This document shows positions 44,421 through 52,453 of a DNA stretch of 64,000 nucleotides, piece after piece. The stretch's first letter is position 1. The number at the start of each line of letters is the position of its first letter. Made by a program: the position numbers and the translations under genes. The DNA is taken from positions 1,302,001 to 1,366,000 of the forward strand of contig NZ_JQFA01000002.1 in the NCBI RefSeq assembly GCF_000763385.1, in the 5' to 3' direction. The notes under the pieces are model-generated. The model made no database searches and was not told the origin of the DNA. It saw only the letters and a list, made by a program, of their open reading frames with translations. The stretch comes from Leptolyngbya sp. KIOST-1. Lineage in GTDB: Bacteria; Cyanobacteriota; Cyanobacteriia; Phormidesmidales; Phormidesmidaceae.

Positions 44421-44496
44421 GTAGGATGGGTGGGGCGATCGCAGAACGCAACAAGGCTGGCTGCTGTTGGGTTTCACTGCGTTCCACCCAACCTAC
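44421..44496. repeat. GTAGGTTGGG inverted repeat, copy 2
   Basis: GTAGGATGGG...CCCAACCTAC with an inner part resembling 17925-17999 (CAGAACGCAACAAGGC, TGCTGTTGGGT, GTTCCACCCAACCTAC). Lies just downstream of the second flavodiiron gene, as copy 1 lies downstream of hoxF. Confidence 0.75.
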
Positions 44497-44559
44497 GAAA
44501 GCCCTAACTTTAGTGTTGACGTTGCACTCGCTCAGCATCCGGGGTTCTGTACCGTCGCT

Positions 44560-46302
44560 TTAGTAGTGGCTGCTGCTGTTGCGGTGGTGCACCGCCGTCA
44601 GGCCCTGGGGCTTGGCCACCCGGCCCGTGCCAACCGTGGCGCAGACAATCCAGTGGTCGTGGGCCTCCAGGCGATGGGTAACGGTGCATTCCAGGTAGGC
44701 CAGGGCTTCGGCCAGAATGGGCGAGCCATTGGTGGCGGGGCAGGTGGCCACGCCCGCAAAGCGATCGCCCCCCGGTGGAAACCGTTTCAAAAAGTGTTTG
44801 ATCAACCGCTGGCCCCGCCCCTCCTCCAGCACGTTGAGCACAAAGGTATCGCCCCAGTGCAGCAGCGATTCGATCGCCCGATCCTTTGCCACCGCCAGGG
44901 CCAGTCCCGGCGGTTGGGTGCCGGTCTGCACCACCCAGGAGGCCAGCATGGCACCGCTGACGTCCCCCCGCTGAGTGGTCAAAACGTAGAGCCCGGTGCT
45001 GAGCCGCCCCAGGGCCTGATCCAGACCAGCCTCCGGGCCGACGGCGGGGCGATGGCGGTGTCCTGGGGTCGCCCTGCGCTCAATTTCCTGGCCCAGGTCG
45101 GTGCCTGCCTCCTCGCACAGCTTATCGATGGCCGCCGTGGGCACCCCCTTGACGACAATGGGGGCGAAGGCGAGGCTGAGGCCCAGATCTCGACAGCGGT
45201 TGCGGAGGGGAAAGATCGGTTCATCCTGACCACCGCCGGTTTCAAACAGGCCAATGGACTGACCGGGGTGGGCCGCGGCCAGCAGAGTGCTCAGCAGGGG
45301 CGCCAGATCCGGACGGTCCTGGGACGGCATGCCCACCACCAAACCAGCGGCGCTGGTGACCAACTCGCGCACGGTGGCGATATCGGTTTCGAGCCAGTCC
45401 ACCAGTTCCACTGCCAGACCCGTTTTGAGCACCCCCTGGGCGATCGCCTGCCCCAGACGATCACTGTGGCCATAGTCCCCGGCGTAGAACAGGGCGACAA
45501 AGGGGGTGGTTTCGGCCTGGGCCTCGCTCCAGGTGCGGTAGCGATCGCGCCACTGCGCCAGATGGTGCTGCAGCAGCGGTCCGTGACCGGTGGCCACCTG
45601 GGCAATGGTCAGGGGCTCAATCCGGCGCAGCGCTGCCAAGACCGAGCGGGCGTTGGGAGCCATCAGACAGGTGTAGTAGAGCTGAAAGTCGGCCTCCAGC
45701 AGGGCGGGCTGCTCGTCGTAGAGGCTGTCGTCGCAGTAGTGCATGCCCAACACATCGCAGGTGTAGAGTACCTGGGTGCCGCTGTCGTAGGTGAAGATGG
45801 TGTCGGGCCAGTGCAGATTGGGGGCACTGACAAAGGCCAGGTCGTGACCACCGCCCAGATCGAGGCGATCGCCGCTCTTCACCACCTGGGCCGCAAAGGG
45901 CCGGTGGATCTGACTCTGCAAAAACTGAATCGCCACCTTGGAGCCCACCACCGTAATCCGGGGAGCCAGGGCCAGCAGATCCGCCACCAGACCGCTGTGG
46001 TCGGGCTCAGTGTGGTTGACGATCAGGTAGTCGATCGTGCTCAGGTCCACCGCCTGCCGCAGGGCGGCCAGGTACAGGTCGCGAAATTTGGCGTGGACTG
46101 TATCGACCAGGGCCGTCCGCTCGCCGCGAATTATGAACGAGTTGTAGGTGGTGCCGTTTTGCAACTCAAACTCAATGTCAAAGCGATCGCGATCCCAGTC
46201 GAGACAGCGCAGCACCGTGGAATCGGCAGCAAAGGCCGCGACCTGAACACTCAAACGACCCGCTGGCAAACAATCCTGGCGCAAATCTGTGAGGGCAACC
46301 AT
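44560..46302 (-). CDS. Diflavin flavodiiron protein, canonical metal site (Flv3/Flv4-like)
   Basis: 580 residues with the same three-domain plan as the partner: metallo-beta-lactamase (about 30-265), flavodoxin (about 270-405, VALFYAGDYGHSDRLGQAIA) and flavin reductase (about 435-580). The diiron ligands are complete: NHTEPDHSG (H97, E99, D101, H102), NLHWPDT and TCDVLGMHYC. It can therefore bind the catalytic diiron centre and probably forms a heterodimer with the protein at 41843. O2 removal by such a pair would protect the oxygen-sensitive hydrogenase and PFOR. No copy of the 11-bp regulon box is seen upstream. Confidence 0.94.
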   Translation of the reverse strand: MVALTDLRQDCLPAGRLSVQVAAFAADSTVLRCLDWDRDRFDIEFELQNGTTYNSFIIRGERTALVDTVHAKFRDLYLAALRQAVDLSTIDYLIVNHTEPDHSGLVADLLALAPRITVVGSKVAIQFLQSQIHRPFAAQVVKSGDRLDLGGGHDLAFVSAPNLHWPDTIFTYDSGTQVLYTCDVLGMHYCDDSLYDEQPALLEADFQLYYTCLMAPNARSVLAALRRIEPLTIAQVATGHGPLLQHHLAQWRDRYRTWSEAQAETTPFVALFYAGDYGHSDRLGQAIAQGVLKTGLAVELVDWLETDIATVRELVTSAAGLVVGMPSQDRPDLAPLLSTLLAAAHPGQSIGLFETGGGQDEPIFPLRNRCRDLGLSLAFAPIVVKGVPTAAIDKLCEEAGTDLGQEIERRATPGHRHRPAVGPEAGLDQALGRLSTGLYVLTTQRGDVSGAMLASWVVQTGTQPPGLALAVAKDRAIESLLHWGDTFVLNVLEEGRGQRLIKHFLKRFPPGGDRFAGVATCPATNGSPILAEALAYLECTVTHRLEAHDHWIVCATVGTGRVAKPQGLTAVHHRNSSSHY

Positions 46303-46827
46303 GGGTTATCTCTATCCTCGTTGAAGTCAGGGCTTGGACTACTCAATGGTTGCTCATCCAGCAAGATTTGTAAAATGTCAATCCCAAAAGCCAATGATTA
46401 TAAATTTGTATAGCTACGCTTAAATAGTATTTGTCGAGTAAATATATTGAGTTATCTCAAGGGTTCTGGAGCTGGCATTAGTTAGACCTCGAAACGCTCA
46501 AGCACCAAGGGTCGCAGCCCCAGCCTGTGTTTTGGTCAGCGGGGCCAGGCCGATGGAGACAAGTTTGGGTCAAAATTGATGACCTGCCCCAGCATTTAAG
46601 ATCAGAGGCTGTTAATGCTGGGGCCACGGCGGTGATTGATCACCTCCTTTAGGCATCTAAGCATCGGTCCGGTAAAGCACCCCAGCCCTGGCTGAAGATG
46701 GGGGACTGAAGCGGCTGGGGTGCCTTTAAGTTTTGAATCATCGCCGGGCCTTGAAGGGGCGATCGCCCTACAATCATAAGTAATCCTACTCAAGGCGATC
46801 GCTACAGCCTGCGTTCAGGAGGGTGCC
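46303..46827. other. Gene-free stretch with two strong hairpins
   Basis: 525 bases without a gene. It contains perfect 11-bp inverted repeats at 46586-46624 (GCCCCAGCATT / AATGCTGGGGC) and 46677-46723 (GCACCCCAGCC / GGCTGGGGTGC, followed by CTTTAAGTTTT). Either a terminator pair or a structured small RNA; no known RNA family is recognised. Confidence 0.5.
46677..46730. terminator. Hairpin followed by T-rich run, possible terminator
   Basis: GCACCCCAGCC / GGCTGGGGTGC stem with a 25-base loop, then TTTAAGTTTT on the plus strand. No plus-strand gene lies immediately upstream, so if it terminates anything it would be an unannotated transcript starting within 46303-46670. Confidence 0.35.
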
Positions 46828-47619
46828 ATGCCCCAACCCCTGGCGACCAAACCCGTTTCCCTGGCAGACCTCTGGGAGCCGCCCACTGTTCCTGCACCGG
46901 AGACCTTTGACCCGACTACCCTCACGTCTCTTCCCCCCCTGGCCCGCCGCTACCTGGGCTGGGCCATTGCCCCGGCTACGCCCCTGGCCTCGGCGGTGCG
47001 GTTGCACATGCACGGCACCCTCAAGCTGGGTGACCAGTGGCACCGCTTTACCGGCGAAGAGGTAATCCGCTGGCAGCGGGGCATGATCTGGCGGGCCACC
47101 ACCTGGATGCAGGGGCTGCCGATCGTCGGGAGCGATCGCCTGGTGGATGGCGAGGGCGCCATGCGCTGGAAACTGCTGGGGCTGCTGCCGGTGGTGCAGG
47201 CCAGGGGCGAGGATGTGGCGCGATCGGGGGCAGGCCGCATCCAGGGGGAAGCGGTGTGGCTACCCTCGGTACTCTGCGACCCAGCGATTCACTGGACAGC
47301 CCTGAATGATTTCCAGCTTCAGGCGGAGTTCACCGCCTTTGACGAACCCGCCCACCTCACCCTCACTCTGGACGAGCGGGGGGCCATTCAGCAGGTATCC
47401 CTGCGGCGCTGGGGTAACCCCGATGGGAAAGGCTACCGCTACGACACCTTTAGCGTGATTGCCGCAGCAACCGGCAGCTTCGACGGCTACACCATTCCTA
47501 CCCAAATTCGAGCCGGGTGGTTTTTCGGCAGCGATTCCCCCCAGGGGACGCTTTGCGATCGCTTTGAGCCCGAGGGCGAATTTTTTCGCTGCACCATCGA
47601 CCGTGCCTGCTACCGCTAA
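46828..47619 (+). CDS. DUF6544-like protein
   Basis: 263 residues; ATG 46828 is preceded by AGGAGGGTGCC. LPPLARRYLGWAIAPATPLA, then LHMHGTLKLGDQWHRFTGEE, MIWRATTWMQGLPIVGSDRL and a late YRYDTFSVIAAATGSFDGYT stretch followed by GWFFGS resemble the DUF6544/DUF6920 family of uncharacterised proteins. No signal peptide. The Acg-type nitroreductase gene starts 29 bp downstream, so the two probably form an operon. Confidence 0.7.
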   Translation: MPQPLATKPVSLADLWEPPTVPAPETFDPTTLTSLPPLARRYLGWAIAPATPLASAVRLHMHGTLKLGDQWHRFTGEEVIRWQRGMIWRATTWMQGLPIVGSDRLVDGEGAMRWKLLGLLPVVQARGEDVARSGAGRIQGEAVWLPSVLCDPAIHWTALNDFQLQAEFTAFDEPAHLTLTLDERGAIQQVSLRRWGNPDGKGYRYDTFSVIAAATGSFDGYTIPTQIRAGWFFGSDSPQGTLCDRFEPEGEFFRCTIDRACYR

Positions 47620-47648
47620 CCAGCCTTCTCCCTAGCCGAGGCATTCCT

Positions 47649-48611
47649 ATGGACCATACCCGCCTCCTCAAAGACTTGGTGCCCTACGGCGCCCTGGCCG
47701 CCTCCAGCCACAACACCCAGTGTTGGCAGTTTCGGGTGAATGACCAGAGCATCACCATCCTGCCCGACCTTTCGCGTCGCTGCCCGGTGGTTGATCCTGA
47801 CGATCACCACCTCTACGTGTCCCTGGGCTGCGCAGCGGAGAATATCTTGCACGCTGCCAGAGCCAACGGTTTGGTGGGACAGGTGCAGTTTGATAGCGCT
47901 GGGGCAGGAGCCATACACCTGACCTTTGCCCCCTGCGAACCAGAGTCCACTCCATTGTTTGAGGCCATTCCCCACCGCCAGTGCAGCCGCACCGAGTACG
48001 ACGGCCAGCCCCTCACCCCAGAGGAATTGCAGCTGCTGACGGCGGCGGGTACGGGGGAGGGAGTGAGGGTGGTGATGCTAAGCGGTTCGGCAGAGCTGAA
48101 GCTGGTAGAGGATTTCGTAGTGCTGGGCAACACCGCCCAGCTCAAAAACCCTGCCTTTGTGCAAGAGCTGACGGCCTGGATTCGCTTCAACAAAACGGAG
48201 GCCGAGCGCAGGGGGGATGGCCTGTACAGTGCCGCATCGGGGAATCCGTCGCTGCCCCGCTGGTTGGGGCAGTTGGTGTTACCCCTGGTGCTACAGCCCC
48301 GATCGGAGAATGACAAGTGTGTCCGCCAGCTGCGCAGCTCGGCGGGGGTGGCGGTATTTGTATCTGCACCCAGCGACCCGGCCCACTGGGTGGAGGTGGG
48401 CCGCGCCTACGAGCGCTTTGCCCTGCAAGCGACGGCGCTGGGCGTTCGCAATGCGTTCTTGAATCAGCCGGTGGAGGAAGCGGCCCTGCGGCCAGAGTTT
48501 GCCAAAGCGCTGGGGCTAGGTGCGGAACGACCCGACCTGGTGGTGCGGTTTGGGCGGGGGCCAGCGATGCCGCGATCGCCCCGACGCCCCCTGGAAGCGG
48601 TGCTGGTATAA
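47649..48611 (+). CDS. Acg-family FMN-binding nitroreductase-like protein
   Basis: 320 residues. LAASSHNTQCWQFRVNDQSI near the start and DPDDHHLYVSLGCAAENILH (the D-x-x-x-R/H-x-L-x-(I/V)-S-x-G-A-A pattern) are the signature of Acg-type proteins, a nitroreductase-fold group named after Mycobacterium tuberculosis Acg, a DosR-regulated FMN-sequestering protein. The second half (GVAVFVSAPSDPAHWVEVGR, RFALQATALGVRNAFLNQPV) completes the fold. Substrate unknown. It is probably cotranscribed with the DUF6544 gene. It is outside the cluster of regulon boxes. Confidence 0.85.
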   Translation: MDHTRLLKDLVPYGALAASSHNTQCWQFRVNDQSITILPDLSRRCPVVDPDDHHLYVSLGCAAENILHAARANGLVGQVQFDSAGAGAIHLTFAPCEPESTPLFEAIPHRQCSRTEYDGQPLTPEELQLLTAAGTGEGVRVVMLSGSAELKLVEDFVVLGNTAQLKNPAFVQELTAWIRFNKTEAERRGDGLYSAASGNPSLPRWLGQLVLPLVLQPRSENDKCVRQLRSSAGVAVFVSAPSDPAHWVEVGRAYERFALQATALGVRNAFLNQPVEEAALRPEFAKALGLGAERPDLVVRFGRGPAMPRSPRRPLEAVLV

Positions 48612-48769
48612 ACACGCCTAGCCCAGGGTTTACCCGGCAGCATCAAATTGCCAGTTCCCCCCGAGGCATTGGTCGGGCCAAAATTACAGCCCACCGGTCA
48701 AGCTCTTGCCCGACAGCGACCTGGCGACATTGATACCATAGTTGACTACGACCCAATCCACCGACTTCC

Positions 48770-49477
48770 ATGGGCTCAACACCGCCGTACCAACCCTTTC
48801 TCCTGCGCTGTTTGCACGGCTTGACGGGACTATTTTTGATCGCCGCCATCCTGACCGCATTCTGGACCTACAACACCTACGATGGCCGCTGGGGAACGGT
48901 GCCACTGCCCAACTTCCCGGCGATTGAGGGCATCCACGGCACCTTTGGCCTGTGGACCCTGCTGATCTTTCCGGTCTTTGTGGTCTACGCCTGCCGTCCT
49001 GGCCAACGGCGCTTGGTGCAGGCCAACTCCCTGGCACAGCTCGCCCAGCCGGGGCAGCCCCTCTGGTGGTACACGCTGCATCGGGGCGCCAACACCCTGG
49101 CCCTGTTTGCCCTGGCCTTTGCCCTCTTCAGCGGCAAGATGATGGACGAAACCTGGCTCCCCCAGGGCGAACTGACCCACAGCTGGTACTACGCCCATCT
49201 GGTGTCCTGGGGGGTAATGGTGGCGGCGATCGCCCTTCACCTGCTGCTCAGCGTCAGGGTGGGCGGCCCGCCCCTGCTGCTGTCCATAGTGCAGTGGCGC
49301 TACCGGCCCCAGGACAGCCCGACCCGCTGGCCCCAGCAGGCCCGCGATTGGTGGCAGCGCCACTGGCCCCGGCCCTGGCTGGGCTGGTGGCAGTCGCGCT
49401 CCGCTCTGATCGGTTTGGAGGTGACGCTTTTGGGCACCATCCTGGCGGCCTGGCTGATTTCCATGCTCAAGGGTTAA
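48770..49477 (+). CDS. Cytochrome b561-like four-helix membrane protein
   Basis: 235 residues. Hydrophobic helices at about 10-35, 52-72, 105-125 and 140-165, plus one near the C-terminus. Histidines sit inside helices: LLRCLHGLTGLFL, IEGIHGTFGLW, WYTLHRGANTLAL and HSWYYAHLVSW...IALHLLLSV, a pattern suited to two b-haems as in cytochrome b561 and hydrogenase cytochrome b subunits. It may pass electrons in the membrane. ATG 48770 lacks a strong ribosome binding site. Confidence 0.75.
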   Translation: MGSTPPYQPFLLRCLHGLTGLFLIAAILTAFWTYNTYDGRWGTVPLPNFPAIEGIHGTFGLWTLLIFPVFVVYACRPGQRRLVQANSLAQLAQPGQPLWWYTLHRGANTLALFALAFALFSGKMMDETWLPQGELTHSWYYAHLVSWGVMVAAIALHLLLSVRVGGPPLLLSIVQWRYRPQDSPTRWPQQARDWWQRHWPRPWLGWWQSRSALIGLEVTLLGTILAAWLISMLKG

Positions 49478-49507
49478 CGCAGGGCAGTTTATACTGAATC
49501 CGCCTTA

Positions 49508-49600
49508 GTAAGCCCCGATTCATCGTCAGAAATCCTGTAGGGGCGTAACATGCTACGCCCCTACAAGGCGGGTGTTTTCCAATAGGATTCGGTATTAGAA
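49508..49600. repeat. Dispersed palindromic repeat, copy 2
   Basis: Core at 49537-49564: GTAGGGGCGTA, ACATGC, TACGCCCCTAC. Flanks TAAGCCCCGATTCATC and GGGTGTTTTCC...TATTAG resemble copy 1 at 5246-5335. Two arm changes between the copies compensate each other (A/T to G/C), which suggests selection on the stem. Confidence 0.75.
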
Positions 49601-49619
49601 GGCCGTCGAGGACAAGGCC

Positions 49620-50360
49620 ATGATTGAAACCAAAAACGCGAGACTGCGGTTGTTTGGAGTGCTGTGGCTGGCGGGTATGGCCGGGGTGATGTCCCTGCTG
49701 CTGCTGCCGCTCCCCTCGCTCCCCGAGGGGGCACCCCCCGCCACCCTGGTTCGGCTGCTGATGCTGGTGCAGCCCACGATTCTCCTGTCGATCGCGGTGC
49801 TGATTGGGGTGCGCCTAGCTCCTTCAGTGGCGCTGGCCGCACCGGCAGCAGAGGCCCTGGTGTCGGGGCGATCGCTGCCCCAGGCCCTGCGTCCCCAAAT
49901 CCTCCCCGGCGTGGTGGGTGGGGTCGTCAGCGGGGGACTGCTAGCCGCCATTGCCCTGCTGGCCCGCCCGCTGCTGCCCGCCGCCTACGGGGAGGCTGCG
50001 CCGCCGCCGCCGCTGGTGCGATTTCTCTACGGCGGCATTACCGAAGAACTGATCATCCGCTGGGGAGTAATGACGCTGCTGGTGTGGCTGGGCTGGCGCT
50101 TTGGGCAGCGGCGGCAGGGTAGCCCCCAGGGGCAGTGGGTGGCGATCGCCGTTGGGCTCTCTGCTCTACTGTTTGCCGCCGCCCACCTGCCCTACGCGAT
50201 CGCCCTGGGCCTGCCCCTCACCTCCACCCTGGTGGGTTTTCTGCTGGTCCAAAACTCGCTCTTTGCGCTGGTGGCGGGGTGGCTCTTCTGGCGCTACGGC
50301 CTAGAAGCTGCAATGATCGCCCACCTGGTGGTTCATGGGGTGCTGTTGCTCCTGTCCTAA
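49620..50360 (+). CDS. CPBP-family intramembrane metalloprotease
   Basis: 246 residues with six or more membrane helices. Motif 1 is GGITEELIIRWGVM (the EExxxR type), motif 2 is AAHLPYAIALG and motif 3 is MIAHLVVHGVLLL, the catalytic residues of the CPBP (CAAX protease and bacteriocin-processing) family. Cyanobacteria have many paralogs with unclear substrates. Start ATG 49620 is preceded by GAGGACAAGGCC. Confidence 0.9.
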   Translation: MIETKNARLRLFGVLWLAGMAGVMSLLLLPLPSLPEGAPPATLVRLLMLVQPTILLSIAVLIGVRLAPSVALAAPAAEALVSGRSLPQALRPQILPGVVGGVVSGGLLAAIALLARPLLPAAYGEAAPPPPLVRFLYGGITEELIIRWGVMTLLVWLGWRFGQRRQGSPQGQWVAIAVGLSALLFAAAHLPYAIALGLPLTSTLVGFLLVQNSLFALVAGWLFWRYGLEAAMIAHLVVHGVLLLLS

Positions 50361-50447
50361 GCCCCATACAAAAGTTTCCATGGGTAGACCTGCAACGGTT
50401 CACCCCATTACCGCTGCCGAGATTCCAACCCCCTTTGAGGTGAGACA

Positions 50448-50990
50448 ATGCATGCCTTTGCGCCCCTTGAAACCCCACGGCTGCACCTTCGCCCCCTGGC
50501 CCAGGCCGATGTGGACTTTGTCTTTCGCCACTTTTCTGACCCGGCGGTGAACCGCTACCTGCTGGATCAAGCGCCCCTTGCCAGCCGGGAAGAGGCCCAG
50601 GGCATTGTGGATTTCTTTGTGCAGCCCACCGACGACACCTACACCCGCTGGGTGCTGGTCAGCAAAGCCGACGGCCAACCCATCGGCACCTGCGGCTTCC
50701 ACAAGTGGGACCAGCGCAACCGCCGCGCCGAGATCGGCTACGACCTCGCCCCAACGGCCTGGGGGCAGGGATATATGGGTGAAGCCCTGAAAACGATGCT
50801 CAGCTATGGATTTACAGACATGGTCTTAAATCGGGTGGAAGCCCTGGTGTATCCCGAAAACACGGCCTCGGTAAAGCTGCTGGAAAAGCTCAACTTCCAG
50901 CGGGAAGGCATCCTGCGAGACTATTTTTACCACGAAGGCCACTTCTACGATCACTGGCTACTGTCGTTGCTGAAATCTCAAGGAGATTAA
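50448..50990 (+). CDS. GNAT acetyltransferase, RimJ/RimL type
   Basis: 180 residues. ETPRLHLRPLAQADVDFVFR at the start, then PIGTCGFHKWDQRNRRAEIG, YDLAPTAWGQGYMGEALKTM (acetyl-CoA loop G-Q-G-Y-M-G) and VYPENTASVKLLEKLNFQRE, all in the order of the RimJ/RimL GNAT3 family. It acetylates N-termini or small amines; the target is unknown. Complete, unlike the GNAT at 40921. Confidence 0.94.
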   Translation: MHAFAPLETPRLHLRPLAQADVDFVFRHFSDPAVNRYLLDQAPLASREEAQGIVDFFVQPTDDTYTRWVLVSKADGQPIGTCGFHKWDQRNRRAEIGYDLAPTAWGQGYMGEALKTMLSYGFTDMVLNRVEALVYPENTASVKLLEKLNFQREGILRDYFYHEGHFYDHWLLSLLKSQGD

Positions 50991-51223
50991 CAGGTCAAAC
51001 GCAAAGGCTGAGAGGGCTGAACCGCAGGCTCCCCAAACGCAGGGGCATCGCAGGTCTCAACCGTCAGCGTGGGCGCAGGGTATTGCTGGGGCGAAGAGGC
51101 CGGTGCCGAGGGGCCGGGTCGTACCGCCCCCAGAACGGCGATCGCCACCAGGGCCAGAGCAATTTGCAGGGCGTAGCACCCCCGCACCAGGGCATGGGGT
51201 GGAACTGAAGCATGAGAGGTCAT
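50987..51223 (-). CDS. Small single-helix membrane protein
   Basis: 78 residues from ATG 51223, chosen because AGGAG precedes it by 8-9 bases (ATG 51229 also possible). A helix (CYALQIALALVAIAVLGAV) is followed by a proline/serine-rich extracytoplasmic tail (GPSAPASSPQQYPAPTLTVE). Not recognised. An operator-like sequence lies about 45 bp upstream, matching those before the methyltransferase gene. Its end overlaps the GNAT gene by 4 bases on the opposite strand. Confidence 0.6.
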   Translation of the reverse strand: MTSHASVPPHALVRGCYALQIALALVAIAVLGAVRPGPSAPASSPQQYPAPTLTVETCDAPAFGEPAVQPSQPLRLTC

Positions 51224-51234
51224 TGTCATCACTC

Positions 51235-51918
51235 CTAGTGAATTTGAGCAGCCAGAGTTTTAGATACCTGCTGGCTAGTATGCAAGGTTGAAAAATGGAC
51301 TGAGGCGGCCTTAGTAGCGGTGCCCTTGTAGTAGATCTGGCCCAGGAACCCCATCGCGTCATCGCCAAAGCGCTCCAGGGCCACGTGGTCAAAGTGGGCC
51401 TCCACCAGCTGCTGAATGTTGCGGTTTTGGTGGCAGCCGTCGGCCAGGGCTTTGTTCAGGGGGGTGAGGCGATGCTGCCAGCGCTGAACACCGGGGCGAT
51501 CGCTGAGGCCATGCTCCAAAAACACAAACTTGCCCCCCGGCTTCAGCACCCGGTAGATCTCCGCCAGCGCCTCGTGGATGCGGGCGATGCTGCACAGGGT
51601 GTAGGTGCTGGCCACGTAGTCAAAGCTGGCCTCGGCCATGGGCAGGCACTCGCCGTTGAGCACCCAGTTTTCGACGGTGAGGGGCGAGGCGGAGAGGCGG
51701 CGCTGGGCGATCGCATTCAACCCCGGATTCACATCGACGGTGGTGAGCCGGGTCACCGACTCGGGGTAGTAGGGCAGGTTGGTGCCGCTGCCAAAGCCGA
51801 TCTCCAGGACCTCCCCCGAAACCCCCGCCAGCACCGCCTGACGATGGGGCACAAAGGCGGGGTTGGCCATGCTGCGATCCATGAACCACGGCATCAACAC
51901 ATTGGAATAGAAACCCAT
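51235..51918 (-). CDS. Class I SAM-dependent methyltransferase
   Basis: 227 residues; ATG 51918 has AAAGGAGATAACCGTC before it. SAM motif I is VLEIGFGSGTNLPYYP, followed by TTVDVNPGL (acidic end of beta 2), SFDYVASTYTLCSIARIHEA and RVLKPGGKFVFLEHG, as in the UbiE/Methyltransf_11 type. YxG-rich C-terminus. Substrate unknown; enzymes of this group methylate thiols, lipids or quinones. Two palindromic operators lie between this gene and the upstream region, so it is probably under a TetR-type repressor. Confidence 0.88.
   Translation of the reverse strand: MGFYSNVLMPWFMDRSMANPAFVPHRQAVLAGVSGEVLEIGFGSGTNLPYYPESVTRLTTVDVNPGLNAIAQRRLSASPLTVENWVLNGECLPMAEASFDYVASTYTLCSIARIHEALAEIYRVLKPGGKFVFLEHGLSDRPGVQRWQHRLTPLNKALADGCHQNRNIQQLVEAHFDHVALERFGDDAMGFLGQIYYKGTATKAASVHFSTLHTSQQVSKTLAAQIH
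51265..51282. promoter_or_regulatory. TetR-like operator, site 1
   Basis: ACCTGCTGGCTAGTATGC; 14 of 16 core bases match site 3 (CCTACTGGCCAGTATG). It is inside the methyltransferase 3' end and upstream of the small membrane protein gene. Confidence 0.45.
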
Positions 51919-51943
51919 GACGGTTATCTCCTTTAAATTAGTG

Positions 51944-51961
51944 ATACTGACTAGCTAGTAG
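51944..51961. promoter_or_regulatory. TetR-like operator, site 2
   Basis: ATACTGACTAGCTAGTAG, containing the perfect palindrome ACTAGCTAGT, 26 bp upstream of the methyltransferase start. Confidence 0.5.
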
Positions 51962-52017
51962 GTTTAGCAATCTGGGAATGGTCTGCCTGAGGAACAAGTG
52001 ATCTGTTCTTTAATGTG

Positions 52018-52033
52018 CCTACTGGCCAGTATG
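52018..52033. promoter_or_regulatory. TetR-like operator, site 3
   Basis: CCTACTGGCCAGTATG, with the perfect 12-bp palindrome TACTGGCCAGTA, about 100 bp upstream of the methyltransferase start. Confidence 0.5.
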
Positions 52034-52453
52034 TTAACCATAAAATTTGGTCTTGGCAAGCCCTTGCACCAAAAAGTTGCCCTGGATGCACCTCGCTCAG
52101 AGCGTAGGGGGGGAGGGGACAACCATTCGGGGTAGAGGCACGAAAGGGCTTGAGCGGTCTTTGGCAAACAATTTCTGGCTGACCCACCCCATCCCCTCCC
52201 AAGAGGGGATGGTAAGCCTGCTTTTGCAGAAAATTTTCTTATATGGTCATAGTCACCATTGCAGCCGCCTGTCCAGTTCGATACCCCCCTTGCTGGGCCT
52301 CGGGGTTAACCACCCCCACAAGTTGTTGAGCGAAGAATAATCCGGAAGGGTGATTGCTGGGCAACTTAAGGGGAGGAAGCCGTACCTGAGGACGTCGGGA
52401 AAGGCTGTCCTCTGTTGGGTATTACCAAATATTGATTTTCTCAGCTCGTAAGC
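52034..52453. other. Intergenic stretch, no gene seen
   Basis: 420 bases between the divergent methyltransferase and NYN genes. No credible gene; the AT-rich right end (TACCAAATATTGATTTTCTC) probably holds the promoter of the NYN gene. One AAGGGGAGGAAGCCG run has no start codon after it. Confidence 0.45.

Noticed and set aside
44467..46413. A 648-codon plus-strand open frame opposite the canonical flavodiiron gene
   Set aside because: Antisense shadow: composition is Gly/Gln/His-rich with no family motif, while the minus strand shows a full flavodiiron protein.
46774..46795. TCATAAGTAATCCTACTCAAGG as an eleventh regulon box before the DUF6544-Acg pair
   Set aside because: The TCA cores are 16 bp apart, not 11, and CCTCA is missing. 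Tempting because Acg is a DosR-type gene, but the spacing rule fails.
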